Shown: piece by piece, positions 19,971-28,218 of the stretch
How positions within the stretch are numbered: position 1 is the stretch's first letter
Layout of the letters: each line of letters begins with the position of its first letter
Assembly (NCBI GenBank): GCA_036555745.1
Contig: DATBKV010000292.1
Span: 1-51,427 of the forward strand
Length of the DNA stretch: 51,427 nt
Direction of reading: 5' to 3'
From: VAZQ01 sp036555745
Lineage (GTDB): Bacteria > Pseudomonadota > Alphaproteobacteria > Rhizobiales > Xanthobacteraceae
Notes under the pieces: generated by a model
The model's input: only the letters and a program-made list of their open reading frames with translations
Told to the model about the DNA's origin: nothing
The model's database searches: none
Position numbers and translations under genes: made by a program

Positions 19971-20063
19971 TACAGTCCCAATCCGGTTGATCCGACTCCA
20001 GCCGTTGCCGTGCCGGCGCTGTTGCGCGGGCACGCCGTCGCACGGACGCACGCGGAGGGCGCG

Positions 20064-21098
20064 ATGAAGTTCGGTGTGTTCGATCACCTGGACGATGCCG
20101 GCGTGCCGCTCAAGCAGCTCTATGCCGATCGGCTCGCGCTGATCGAAGCTTACGATCGCAGCGGCATTTACGGCTATCACCTCGCCGAGCACCATTCGAC
20201 GCCGCTGGGCTGCGCTCCCTCCCCCGGCCTGTTCCTGGCGGCGGTGGCTCAGCGCACCGCCACGTTGCGGTTCGGGCCGCTCGTCTATCTGCTGCCGTTC
20301 TATCATCCGCTGCGCCTGATCGAGGAAATCTGCATGCTCGATCAGCTGAGCGGCGGGCGTTTTCAGCTCGGCGTCGGCCGCGGGGTGTCGCCGTTCGAGA
20401 CGCGCGCCTATGGGCTCGATTTCGCGGCGACCAGCGGGATCTATCACGAGGCTTTCGAACTGATTCTGCGCGGCCTCGCCGCGGACGAGCTGACATTCGA
20501 GGGCAAGCATTATCAGTTTCGCAACGTTCCGATGATCCTGCGCCCGCTGCAGCGTCCGCATCCGCCGCTGTGGTACGGCACGACGATCGCGGAGAACGCG
20601 GATTGGCCGGCGACAAACGACGTCAATATCGTGACCATCGCGTTGCGTCCGACGGTGCGCACCATCACCGATCGCTATCGCGCGGCGCGCATGCAGCTCG
20701 GCAAGGACCCCAACCAGACGCCGCTCGTGGGCGTGGCTCGCCACGTGGTGGTGGCGGGCACCGATCGGGAGGCGCTCGCGATCGCGCGGCGCGCCTATCC
20801 GCGCTGGCGCGACAATTTCCGCTGGCTGTTCGCGCGCCACGGCGCCGAGCCGCGGATCGGGACGCTCTATCCGCCAAGCTTCGATGAGCTGATGGCGATC
20901 GACAACGGCGTCGCCGGGTCGCCCGCCACCGTCCGCGACTTCTTGGCAGCGGAGCTCAAGGCGACCGGCTGCAATTACCTGCTGGCGTGGCTGTGCTTCG
21001 GCGACATGACGCTCGCCGAATCGCTCGCCTCGCTCGAGCTGTTCGCGCGCGAGGTGATGCCGGCCTTCGCTGGCGGCCGCGCGGACGCGGCGGAATGA
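20064..21098 (+). CDS. LLM-class flavin-dependent oxidoreductase
   Basis: A 344-residue bacterial-luciferase-like monooxygenase with a TIM-barrel fold using reduced flavin. Seen: MKFGVFDHLDD, YGYHLAEHHSTPLGCAPSPG, LRFGPLVYLLPFYHPLRLIEE, MLDQLSGGRFQLGVGRG (family signature) and HEAFELILRGL. The substrate is not predictable. GGAGGG sits 5 bases before the ATG at 20064; an upstream in-frame ATG at 20010 is less likely. It is convergent with the Lrp/AsnC-type regulator. Confidence 0.92.
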   Translation: MKFGVFDHLDDAGVPLKQLYADRLALIEAYDRSGIYGYHLAEHHSTPLGCAPSPGLFLAAVAQRTATLRFGPLVYLLPFYHPLRLIEEICMLDQLSGGRFQLGVGRGVSPFETRAYGLDFAATSGIYHEAFELILRGLAADELTFEGKHYQFRNVPMILRPLQRPHPPLWYGTTIAENADWPATNDVNIVTIALRPTVRTITDRYRAARMQLGKDPNQTPLVGVARHVVVAGTDREALAIARRAYPRWRDNFRWLFARHGAEPRIGTLYPPSFDELMAIDNGVAGSPATVRDFLAAELKATGCNYLLAWLCFGDMTLAESLASLELFAREVMPAFAGGRADAAE

Positions 21099-21145
21099 TC
21101 GTCACCTACTTCAGCGGTCGCGTTCGCACCGTCCGGCACGGCCAG

Positions 21146-21610
21146 TCAGCCCATCGGCACGATCGCGGCATCCTTGGAATTACGCAGCGTCAACGCAGTC
21201 TTGACGTTACGCACATTGGGAGCGGCGGTGAGCTCGGCGACGAAGGCCTGGAAGGTCTTCAGGTCGGGGGCCACGCACTTGAGAATGAAGTCGATCTCGC
21301 CTGAGAGCATCCAGCATTCGCGCACCAGCGGCTGGGCGCGGACAAAATCCTCGAATCGCTTGAGGTCGGCATCGGCTTGGCTGCTCAGATGCACCAGGGC
21401 GAAGACGGTGACCTCGTAGCCCAGCAGCTTCTCGTCGAGCAAGGCGCGATAGCCCTTGATGTAGCCGGCCTGCTCGAGCGCACGTACCCGCCGCAAGCAA
21501 GGCGGGGCCGAGATGCCGACGCGGCGGGCCAGCTCCACATTGGTGATGCGGCCGTCGTCCTGCAGCTCTTCGAGAATCCGTCGGTCGATCGCATCGAGAC
21601 GGGTGGGCAC
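21146..21610 (-). CDS. Lrp/AsnC-family transcriptional regulator
   Basis: A 154-residue feast/famine regulator. Residues 5-60 form the winged HTH (LDAIDRRILEELQDDGRITN, LARRVGISAPPCLRRVRALE). The RAM ligand-binding domain follows (VTVFALVHLSSQADADLKRF, VRECWMLSGEIDFILKC). Such proteins usually bind amino acids and often regulate a divergent gene; here the divergent gene is trxB, across 265 bases, which also contains upstream DNA of unclear use. The start codon is GTG with GGAGC upstream. The target is unknown. Confidence 0.94.
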   Translation of the reverse strand: MPTRLDAIDRRILEELQDDGRITNVELARRVGISAPPCLRRVRALEQAGYIKGYRALLDEKLLGYEVTVFALVHLSSQADADLKRFEDFVRAQPLVRECWMLSGEIDFILKCVAPDLKTFQAFVAELTAAPNVRNVKTALTLRNSKDAAIVPMG

Positions 21611-21746
21611 GCGACGCTCCGGAGGGCTCGGTTATCCGCCCGCGCATTATTAGCGAGGTCGGCCACCCCACGAAAGATTATTGCCCGAACCCCGCGGCTT
21701 GAGCCCCACCAAGGGCCCGCGCCTGTGGCCTCGCGATCTGCGTATC

Positions 21747-21774
21747 TTGCATAGCTGCCAGGAAGCCATAGATT
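21747..21774 (+). promoter_or_regulatory. candidate trxB promoter
   Basis: TTGCAT and TAGATT with a 16-base spacer (3 and 4 consensus matches), about 100 bases before the trxB start codon. Pattern-based only. Confidence 0.3.
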
Positions 21775-21875
21775 GTGCAGAGCAAACGGCGGAGGCGCGG
21801 CTCAGGGGGCCAGCTCTGGATCAGACCGGCACAGTTGGGCTTACGCCGGACGCAGCCGCCTGCAGGGGAGTGACG

Positions 21876-22847
21876 ATGGCCAAGCCACGCCGCGCCAAGG
21901 TCGTCATCATCGGGTCTGGGCCGGCTGGTTATACCGCCGCCATCTATGCCGCCCGCGCCATGCTCGATCCGGTCTTGATCGAGGGTATCCAGCCCGGCGG
22001 GCAGCTCACCATCACGACCGACGTGGAGAACTATCCCGGCTTTGCCGACGTCATCCAGGGCCCCTGGCTGATGGAGCAGATGCAACGGCAAGCCGAGCAT
22101 GTCGGTGCCCGCATCGTTGCCGACCACGTCAACAAGGTGGACCTCGCGGCCCGGCCGTTCAAACTCGAATGCGATTCCGGCGACGGCTATCTCGCCGACA
22201 GCGTGATCATCGCCACCGGCGCGCAGGCACGCTGGCTCGAGTTGCCTTCCGAACAAAAGTTCAAGGGCTACGGCGTCTCGGCCTGCGCCACCTGCGACGG
22301 CTTCTTCTACCGCGGCAAGGACGTGATCGTGGTCGGAGGCGGCAATACCGCGGTCGAGGAGGCGCTGTTTCTCACCAATTTTGCCGCGCGGGTCACGGTC
22401 GTGCACCGGCGCGAGAGCTTCCGCGCCGAGAAGATCCTGCAGGACCGGTTGTTCAAAAACCCGAAGATCTCGGTGGTCTGGGACACCGTACTGGAGGAGG
22501 TGGTCGGCAGCGAGAACCCGCTCAAGGTCAAAGGTGTCGTTCTGCGCAACGTCAGGACCGGTGCCTTGAGCGAGCGCTCCACCGACGGCGTGTTCATCGC
22601 CATCGGCCACACCCCGGCCTCCGAGCTGTTCGCGGGGCAAGTCGAGATGAAGTCCTCGGGCTACATCAAGACCGCGCCGTTCTCGACTGCGACCTCGGTG
22701 CCGGGCGTGTTCGCCGCCGGCGACGTGACCGACGACGTCTACCGCCAGGCAGTCACCGCCGCCGGCCAAGGCTGCATGGCCGCGCTCGAGGCTGAACGCT
22801 TCCTGGCCGCCCAGGGCGAGGCGGAGCCGGCCGTGGCGGCGGAGTGA
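21876..22847 (+). CDS. trxB: thioredoxin-disulfide reductase TrxB
   Basis: NADPH-dependent flavoenzyme that reduces thioredoxin. 323 residues. The FAD-binding Rossmann motif is VVIIGSGPAGYTAAIYAARA; the redox pair is CATC (Cys137, Cys140) in VSACATCDGFFYRG; the NADPH motif is VIVVGGGNTAVEEALFL followed by VHRRESFRAEK; and the closing FAD motif is GVFAAGDVTDDVYRQAVTAAG. GGGGAG precedes the ATG at 21876; the frame is open upstream without similarity. The LysR gene begins 16 bases after its stop, an operon-like pairing. Confidence 0.97.
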   Translation: MAKPRRAKVVIIGSGPAGYTAAIYAARAMLDPVLIEGIQPGGQLTITTDVENYPGFADVIQGPWLMEQMQRQAEHVGARIVADHVNKVDLAARPFKLECDSGDGYLADSVIIATGAQARWLELPSEQKFKGYGVSACATCDGFFYRGKDVIVVGGGNTAVEEALFLTNFAARVTVVHRRESFRAEKILQDRLFKNPKISVVWDTVLEEVVGSENPLKVKGVVLRNVRTGALSERSTDGVFIAIGHTPASELFAGQVEMKSSGYIKTAPFSTATSVPGVFAAGDVTDDVYRQAVTAAGQGCMAALEAERFLAAQGEAEPAVAAE

Positions 22848-22863
22848 GAGCGAGCGCGCCGCC

Positions 22864-23763
22864 ATGAGCATGGACTGGGACAAGCTCAAGGTTTTCCACG
22901 CCGCCGCCGAGGCCGGCAGCTTCACCCATGCCGGCGAGCAGCTCGGGCTCTCGCAGTCGGCGGTGTCGCGGCAGGTGTCGGCACTCGAGCAGGAGCTCGG
23001 GGTGTCGCTGTTTCACCGCCACGCCCGCGGACTCATTCTTACCGAGCAGGGCGAGCTTCTGCATCACACGGCCCACGACGTGTTCATGAAGCTCGAGGCC
23101 GCGCGCGCGAAATTGACCGACAGCAAGGAGCGGCCGAACGGGGAACTCAGGGTGCAGACGACGCCAGGCATCGGCGTGCATTGGCTCACGCCGCGGCTCG
23201 GTGAGTTCATCGACCTCTATCCCGACATCCGCGTGACGCTGATTACGACCGACGAGGAACTCGATCTCGCGATGCGCGAGGCGGATGTCGCGATTCGCCT
23301 GCGCCTGCCGACCCAGCCCGACCTGATCCAGCGCAAGCTGTTCTCGGTGCGCTTTCACGCCTATGCGTCGCCGGAATACGTCAAGCGATTCGGCACGCCG
23401 CGCGCCCTCGACGACCTCGACAACCATCGCCTCCTGCTGCTCGGTGGCACGACGGTGCCGCACCATTTCGAGAATCGGCGCTGGCTGATCGAGGTCGGGC
23501 GCAATGGCAAGGGTCCGCGCGAAGCGGCGCTGACCATCAACAACGTGCTCGGCGTCATGCGCGCCTGCCAGCGTGGCATCGGCATTGCGCTGCTGCCGGA
23601 CTATCTGGTGGAGGAGAACGGCGGACTGGTGCAGCTGTTCGGCGACTCCGACCGGATCGCGCTCGACGCCTATTTCGTCTATCCGGAAGAGCTCAAGTCG
23701 GTCGCGCGTGTACAGGTATTCCGCGACTTCCTGGTCGCGAAGGCGCAGCGCTGGCATTTCTGA
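22864..23763 (+). CDS. LysR-family transcriptional regulator
   Basis: A 299-residue LysR regulator. The HTH is LKVFHAAAEAGSFTHAGEQL then SQSAVSRQVSALEQELGVSLFHRHARG (residues about 8-50), followed by the linker helix and a two-lobe periplasmic-binding-like effector domain from about residue 95 (GELRVQTTPGIGVHWLTPRL). Because it directly follows trxB and is probably co-transcribed, it may sense redox state or regulate that unit, which is inference. Its target and effector are unknown. Confidence 0.93.
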   Translation: MSMDWDKLKVFHAAAEAGSFTHAGEQLGLSQSAVSRQVSALEQELGVSLFHRHARGLILTEQGELLHHTAHDVFMKLEAARAKLTDSKERPNGELRVQTTPGIGVHWLTPRLGEFIDLYPDIRVTLITTDEELDLAMREADVAIRLRLPTQPDLIQRKLFSVRFHAYASPEYVKRFGTPRALDDLDNHRLLLLGGTTVPHHFENRRWLIEVGRNGKGPREAALTINNVLGVMRACQRGIGIALLPDYLVEENGGLVQLFGDSDRIALDAYFVYPEELKSVARVQVFRDFLVAKAQRWHF

Positions 23764-23849
23764 GGGGCCCCCGGTCCGCGCCGGGCAATACGCGCCCAAC
23801 GTTCATAAACGACCGTCGCACCCGCATGGCTGGCATGCGGCCCTTTGTG

Positions 23850-23878
23850 TTGTCTGGGGAAATCGGGCTCAGCATACT
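23850..23878 (+). promoter_or_regulatory. candidate promoter upstream of the pqqA leader RNA
   Basis: TTGTCT and CATACT with a 17-base spacer, each matching 4 of 6 consensus bases. A start near 23885 would give an RNA that runs to the terminator ending at 24017. Confidence 0.4.
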
Positions 23879-23884
23879 GCACGA

Positions 23885-24017
23885 CACTGACGGCAGTCGG
23901 TTGCCCATCCTCCCAGATTGCAGTCGTCGCGCTGTCAGCTGTTCCCCTCTGGAAGGTGATTGTCGGCCCCGCGCCGGCAAACTGCAAACCGGGCCCGCAA
24001 GGGTCCGGTTTTCTTTT
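23885..24017 (+). ncRNA. candidate small RNA or attenuated pqqA leader
   Basis: Non-coding stretch between lysR and pqqA with a candidate promoter before it and a factor-independent terminator at its end. A hairpin TTGTCGGC-CCCGC-GCCGGCAA (23960-23980) precedes the terminator. TTGCAGT, about 60 bases upstream, is the exact complement of ACTGCAA at 23981-23987, which begins the terminator stem, so an alternative antiterminator pairing is possible. It could be an independent small RNA, the long 3' end of lysR, or a control element for pqqA. No known RNA family was recognised. Confidence 0.35.
23986..24017 (+). terminator. factor-independent terminator before pqqA
   Basis: AAACCGGGCCC, loop GCAA, GGGTCCGGTTT (one G:U pair) followed by TTCTTTT. 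It is 223 bases after the lysR stop and 130 bases before pqqA, so it either ends lysR or attenuates a pqq transcript. The remaining bases to 24146 hold no clear promoter (TTGCGT, 17-base spacer, TAGGCT is weak). Confidence 0.7.
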
Positions 24018-24146
24018 GCTGGGCGTTGGGCAGCGTCCCCCACTGAATGTCCGCCGCCAGCATTGCGTACGGCGCGCTTGCGTGCCCGGGCCATCCGATT
24101 TAGGCTAATTGCGGTTTGGTTGACACGAACGCTAAGGGAAACGCCA

Positions 24147-24224
24147 ATGGCCTGGACGACCCCGACCCTCGTTGAGATCTGCGTCGGCCTCGAGATCAAC
24201 GGCTACCTGCCGGCCGAGTTCTGA
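24147..24224 (+). CDS. pqqA: PQQ precursor peptide PqqA
   Basis: A 25-residue ribosomal precursor of pyrroloquinoline quinone. Glu16 and Tyr20 (in GLEINGYLPAEF) are the residues that PqqE cross-links and that become the cofactor backbone. The N-terminal MAWTTPTLVEICV matches the family. AAGGGA lies 8 bases upstream. It heads the pqqABCD run and is followed immediately by a hairpin. The length and the conserved pair make this call firm despite its size. Confidence 0.97.
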   Translation: MAWTTPTLVEICVGLEINGYLPAEF

Positions 24225-24225
24225 T

Positions 24226-24245
24226 ACCGACGCCCGCGCGTCGGT
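24226..24245 (+). terminator. hairpin between pqqA and pqqB
   Basis: ACCGACGC, loop CCGC, GCGTCGGT: a perfect 8-base stem starting two bases after the pqqA stop and ending five bases before the pqqB ATG. There is no T-run. Likely limits read-through or protects the pqqA mRNA end so PqqA is made in excess over the enzymes; in other bacteria pqqA is also expressed more strongly than pqqB. Confidence 0.6.
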
Positions 24246-24250
24246 CCTGA

Positions 24251-25156
24251 ATGGGGCGCCTCACCGCCATCGTGCTCGGCGCGGCGGCGGGAGGAGGATT
24301 TCCGCAGTGGAACTGTCGCTGCCCGACCTGCCGTCTGGCATGGGGCGGGGATCCGCGCGTGCGGCCGCGCACGCAAGCCAGCCTTGCGGTTAGCGCGGAT
24401 GGGGAAAACTGGCTGCTGATCAACGCGTCGCCCGATCTGCCGCAACAGCTTCGGCAGTCGAAGGCGCTGCACCCGCGCGCCGCCATACGTGGAAGTCCCA
24501 TCAAGGCGGTGGTGCTCACAGGTGCCGAGATCGACCAGGTCGCGGGCCTGCTGAGCCTGCGCGAGCGCGAGGCGTTCGAGCTTTACGCGACCGCGATCAC
24601 GCTCGCTGCGCTCGCGGACAACCCGATATTCTCCGTGTTGGCGTCGGACCTCGTGAAGCGGAACGCGGTGGTTCCGGGCGCACCATTGATGCTGGCGGGC
24701 GGGCTGCAGGCGGAGCTGTTCCTCGTTCCGGGAAAAGCGCCCCTCTATCTGGAAGGCGAGAACCCGGAAACCGCGGTCGAGACCCCCGCCAATGTCGGGG
24801 TCGAGCTCGCAGGCAACGGGGCGCATCTGAGCTTCATTCCCGGCGCCGCCGCGATCACGCCCGCCATGCGGACGCGGCTTGCGCGCGCCGACGTCATCCT
24901 CTTCGACGGCACACTTTTTCGCGATGACGAGATGATCGCCACCGGGACCGGCAGCAAGACCGGCCGCCGGATGGGGCATATGCCGATCGCCGGCCCCAAC
25001 GGCTCGATGCGCGCGCTGACGGATATTGCCGGCCGGCGCCTCTACGTGCACATCAACAATACCAATCCGATCCTGATCGCCGGCTCGCTGGAACGCTGCG
25101 AAGTCGAGCGCGCGGGCTGGGAGATCGCAGAGGACGGCATGGAGATCGTAGTGTGA
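24251..25156 (+). CDS. pqqB: PQQ biosynthesis protein PqqB
   Basis: A 301-residue metallo-beta-lactamase-like iron hydroxylase that matures the cross-linked PqqA tyrosine. Seen: IVLGAAAGGGFPQWNCRCPTC (Cys22, 24 and 27), VVLTGAEIDQVAGLLSLRERE, and a C-terminal HINNTNPILI. The Asp-Gln (DQ) in the EIDQ segment replaces the DH of many metallo-beta-lactamases; I believe rhizobial PqqB proteins often show this. No ribosome-binding site is visible and the preceding hairpin covers the usual position, so translation is probably inefficient or coupled. It overlaps pqqC by four bases. Confidence 0.95.
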   Translation: MGRLTAIVLGAAAGGGFPQWNCRCPTCRLAWGGDPRVRPRTQASLAVSADGENWLLINASPDLPQQLRQSKALHPRAAIRGSPIKAVVLTGAEIDQVAGLLSLREREAFELYATAITLAALADNPIFSVLASDLVKRNAVVPGAPLMLAGGLQAELFLVPGKAPLYLEGENPETAVETPANVGVELAGNGAHLSFIPGAAAITPAMRTRLARADVILFDGTLFRDDEMIATGTGSKTGRRMGHMPIAGPNGSMRALTDIAGRRLYVHINNTNPILIAGSLERCEVERAGWEIAEDGMEIVV

Positions 25157-25881
25157 AGCTCATGGCGCCGCAGGAACTCGAGGCGCAGCTTCGCGACATC
25201 GGCGCGCGGCGCTACCACCGCCTGCATCCGTTCCACGCGCTGCTGCACGGCGGCAAATGCACGAAGGGGCAGGTCCAGGCCTGGGCGCTCAACCGCTACT
25301 ACTATCAGGCGATGATCCCGGTGAAGGATGCCAGCCTGATCGCGCGCTGCGACGATCCTGCCCTGCGGCGCGAGTGGCGCAGCCGGCTCGTAGACCACGA
25401 CGGCAGCGCCGAGGGTGACGGCGGGATCGCACGCTGGCTCAAGCTCACTGACGGGCTCGGGCTCGGCCGCGATTACGTCATGTCGCTGGCAGGGCTGCTG
25501 CCGGCAACGCGATTTGCCGTGGAGGCTTATGTCCACTTTGTGCACGAGAAGACCCTGCTCGAGGCGATCGCTTCCTCGCTCACGGAGCTGTTCTCGCCTC
25601 AAATCATCAGCGAGCGGCTCGACGGCATGCTCAAGGGCTACGACTTCGTCAGCGCCGATACGCTTGCCTACTTCTCGCAGCGTCCTCCCCTCGCGCGGCG
25701 CGATTCCGAATTCGCGCTCGATTACGTCAAGCGCCACGCCCAGACGCCGGAGGCACAACAGGCGGTGCTGGCTGCGCTCGAGTTCAAGTGCGACGTCCTG
25801 TGGGCCATGCTGGATGCGCTCTATCATGCCTATGTCGCGCCCAAGCACGTGCCGCCCGGCGCCTTCGTGCCCAAGGACTAG
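25153..25881 (+). CDS. pqqC: pyrroloquinoline-quinone synthase PqqC
   Basis: Cofactor-free oxidase that closes the ring and performs the final eight-electron oxidation to PQQ. 242 residues, all-helical. Active-site segments are GARRYHRLHPFHALLHGGKC, WALNRYYYQAMIPVKDA, VDHDGSAEGDGGIARWLKL and FVHEKTLLEAIASSLTELFSP. The start is a GTG overlapping the pqqB stop (GTGA); an ATG nine bases later is possible. The order pqqABCD is conserved. Confidence 0.96.
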   Translation: MKLMAPQELEAQLRDIGARRYHRLHPFHALLHGGKCTKGQVQAWALNRYYYQAMIPVKDASLIARCDDPALRREWRSRLVDHDGSAEGDGGIARWLKLTDGLGLGRDYVMSLAGLLPATRFAVEAYVHFVHEKTLLEAIASSLTELFSPQIISERLDGMLKGYDFVSADTLAYFSQRPPLARRDSEFALDYVKRHAQTPEAQQAVLAALEFKCDVLWAMLDALYHAYVAPKHVPPGAFVPKD

Positions 25882-25951
25882 CGATGCGTCATTCGCGCTG
25901 CGTCGCATCCCGAGGCAAACGCCCGCGAAGCTCCAGGAAAGGGAGGCCGGC

Positions 25952-26242
25952 ATGAGCGATCCCGGTCCCGCCATCGCCGCCGATGCGCGTCCGCGCCTGT
26001 CGCGAGGCGTGCGGCTCGTACACAACGAGGCACAGGGCGGCTGGGTGCTGCTTGCGCCTGAGCGGGTATTCAAAGCCGACCAGATCGCGGTCGAGATCAT
26101 AAAGCGCTGCACTGGCGAAACGACCTTTGGGGAGATCGTGGACGACCTCGCCAAGACCTATGCCGCGCCGCGCGAAAGAATCCTGGCCGACGTGAGCGCG
26201 CTGCTGCGCGGCTTGGCTGACAAGAAGCTCTTGGAATTGTGA
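25952..26242 (+). CDS. pqqD: PQQ peptide chaperone PqqD
   Basis: A 96-residue RiPP recognition element that binds PqqA and presents it to PqqE. Family pattern: RPRLSRGVRLVHNEAQGGWVLLAPERV, then ADQIAVEIIKRCTGETTFGEIVDDLAKTY. GGGAGG lies 5 bases before the ATG. In many genomes pqqE follows directly; here the next plus-strand pqq gene is 3.65 kb away, after an inserted block. The gene itself looks intact. Confidence 0.96.
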   Translation: MSDPGPAIAADARPRLSRGVRLVHNEAQGGWVLLAPERVFKADQIAVEIIKRCTGETTFGEIVDDLAKTYAAPRERILADVSALLRGLADKKLLEL

Positions 26243-26270
26243 CCGAGGCTGCGGCCCGGCCCCACGCCAG

Positions 26271-26771
26271 TCAAAAGTCGATCTTGTCCTGGATCGCCGC
26301 AATGCCGGCTTTGGCGCAGGCTTCGTCGGCGTCGCCACCGGGCGCCCCCGACACTCCGATCGCGCCCAGCAGCGAGCCGCCGGCCTCGACCACGACGCCG
26401 CCGCCAAGGATGACCACCCCGGGCAGGTCACGAACGCCCGCCTGCGGCGTTCCCGGCCGGGTCGAGTCGATGAGATCAGTCGTGTTGGTGCGAAAGCTGA
26501 TCGCGGTCCACGCCTTGCCGGTCGCAGTCGGGGCCGTGTGCGGGCCCGCAAAGCGGTCACGCAGGACGACTTGCGTCACGCCGAAACGGTCAACCACCGC
26601 AACGGCTACCTGGTAGCCGTGCTGGCGACAGTCAGCGAGCGCGGCGCGGGCAAGGTCGAGCGCAATTTCCGGGCTCAGGCTCTTGTAGGTGACGACCGCG
26701 TCTAGCGCGTGCGCCGGCGCGCAGGCCACAAACGCGGCGACTGGCATTGCGGTCAGGGCTCTTGCGATCAT
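26271..26771 (-). CDS. GlcG/HbpS-family heme-binding-like protein
   Basis: A 166-residue protein with a signal peptide (MIARALTAMPVAAFVACAPAHA) and a DUF336/GlcG domain: EIALDLARAALADCRQHGYQVAVAVVDRFGV, GKAWTAISFRT, VVILGGGVVVEAGGSLLGAIGVSGAPGGDADEACA. The family includes heme-binding HbpS and glycolate-locus GlcG; heme binding here is not proven. It is tail to tail with pqqD (28 bases apart) on the other strand, part of the block that splits the pqq genes. The start has no clear ribosome-binding site. Confidence 0.88.
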   Translation of the reverse strand: MIARALTAMPVAAFVACAPAHALDAVVTYKSLSPEIALDLARAALADCRQHGYQVAVAVVDRFGVTQVVLRDRFAGPHTAPTATGKAWTAISFRTNTTDLIDSTRPGTPQAGVRDLPGVVILGGGVVVEAGGSLLGAIGVSGAPGGDADEACAKAGIAAIQDKIDF

Positions 26772-27017
26772 GGTTTTGACACTCTGCGACAATTCGACCA
26801 CACGCGCTTTGATCCAACGCAAATTCGCGTGGACATAGCGCCGAGCGCGGCCCTCGTGCCGCCAGTCTAGCACGCAAGGCAGCTCGCGTTCAGCGACGTC
26901 GAGGGCGACGCCTCCCCGAGACGCGCACTCCGCCGCGCCAACAAGCTTGACGGGGGAGAAGGTCCTGAAACAATGCCCGGCCAACAAACAAGTCGTGGGA
27001 GGATTCCTGTGGTGGGG

Positions 27018-28031
27018 ATGAGGATCAGGAAAGACGTCGCGCGTCAGCATCGCCCGGGCCGCAAGCGACGCGCTCTATGCATCGCCGGCTGCTTGTCGAC
27101 AGCCATCGGCGCACCGGCCTCGGCGCAACCCGATTATCCTAATCACCCCGTGCAGCTGATCGTTCCTTACGGGGCCGGAGGTATTGCCGATGTCGGCATG
27201 CGGATCCTGGCAGACAGGCTCGCCGGCCGGCTGAAGCAGCAATTCGTGGTCGAGAACCGCCCTGGCGCCGGCGGAATTGTCGCGGCGAAGGCCGGCGCTG
27301 CGGCCGCGCCCGACGGCTACACCGTATTGATGACCGGCAACAACAACGCCATCAGCGCGGCACTGTTCAGATCGCTGCCTTACAACATCCTCAGCGACTT
27401 CGCCTCCACGTCAACCGTCTCCTTCTTCGACCTGCTGATCGTGGCGAGGGCGGGATCGCCCCTGAAATCCGTGCAGGACCTCATCGCGACCGCGCGCGCG
27501 AGGCCCGGGAAACTCAACATCGGAACCATCAATCCCGGCAGCACTCAGAACCTCGCCGCCGAGCTGTTCAAGAGCACGGCCGATATCAAGGCGACGATCA
27601 TTCCCTTCCGAACGTCGCCCGACATGGCCGCCGCGCTGCTGCGCGGCGACCTCGACGTCGCCTTCGAGTTCTACGCGGCGATCCAAGGGCAGATCGCCGA
27701 CAACAAGGTCGTTGCGCTGGCTTCCACTGGGCCAAGACGCACGCCCTATCTGCCCGCCGTTCCGACGGTTCAGGAAAGCGGCATCAAAGACTTCGAGGTC
27801 GCGAGCTGGAACGGGATCTCCGTACCGGCCGCCACCCCAGCGGCGGTCATCCGCGTCCTTACCCAGGCGATCAACGACGTCCTGCCGAATCCTGATGTCC
27901 AGGAGAAGGCAAGCAAGCTTGGCATGGAGATGCGCGGCAGTACGCCGGAGGCAATGACCGCGCGCATGAAGAGCGACATCGCCAAATGGCAGGCGGTGAT
28001 CGAGAAGGCCGGCATCCCCAAGCATGACTGA
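27018..28031 (+). CDS. Bug/TctC-family periplasmic solute-binding protein 4
   Basis: A 337-residue binding protein. An Arg-rich start (MRIRKDVARQHRPGRKRR) precedes a hydrophobic signal ending APASA before QPDYPNHPVQL. Family segments are VPYGAGGIADVGMRILADRL, VVENRPGAGGIVAAKAGA and PDGYTVLMTGNNN. It is clearly different from copies 1-3. GGAGGA is best spaced for GTG at 27009 or 27012, so a few extra N-terminal residues are possible. It lies upstream of the UbiD-like gene; together they may import and decarboxylate an aromatic acid (inference). Confidence 0.9.
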   Translation: MRIRKDVARQHRPGRKRRALCIAGCLSTAIGAPASAQPDYPNHPVQLIVPYGAGGIADVGMRILADRLAGRLKQQFVVENRPGAGGIVAAKAGAAAAPDGYTVLMTGNNNAISAALFRSLPYNILSDFASTSTVSFFDLLIVARAGSPLKSVQDLIATARARPGKLNIGTINPGSTQNLAAELFKSTADIKATIIPFRTSPDMAAALLRGDLDVAFEFYAAIQGQIADNKVVALASTGPRRTPYLPAVPTVQESGIKDFEVASWNGISVPAATPAAVIRVLTQAINDVLPNPDVQEKASKLGMEMRGSTPEAMTARMKSDIAKWQAVIEKAGIPKHD

Positions 28032-28218
28032 CAAGGCGTCCTGGCGACGCGGCAATTGCAACGGCGCCGAGGCCTGACGCGGGTTTGCGCGGCGCAATTG
28101 CTGTTTTCGCGCCTGCGCGTCGGCGGCCTTGCCCGGGACACTTCGTTGCCTATTGCCCTGCTCGGACGCAAACTGCTGCACGGCCGAGCATCGGCGAATT
28201 TTTCGGAGCGAACGGACG

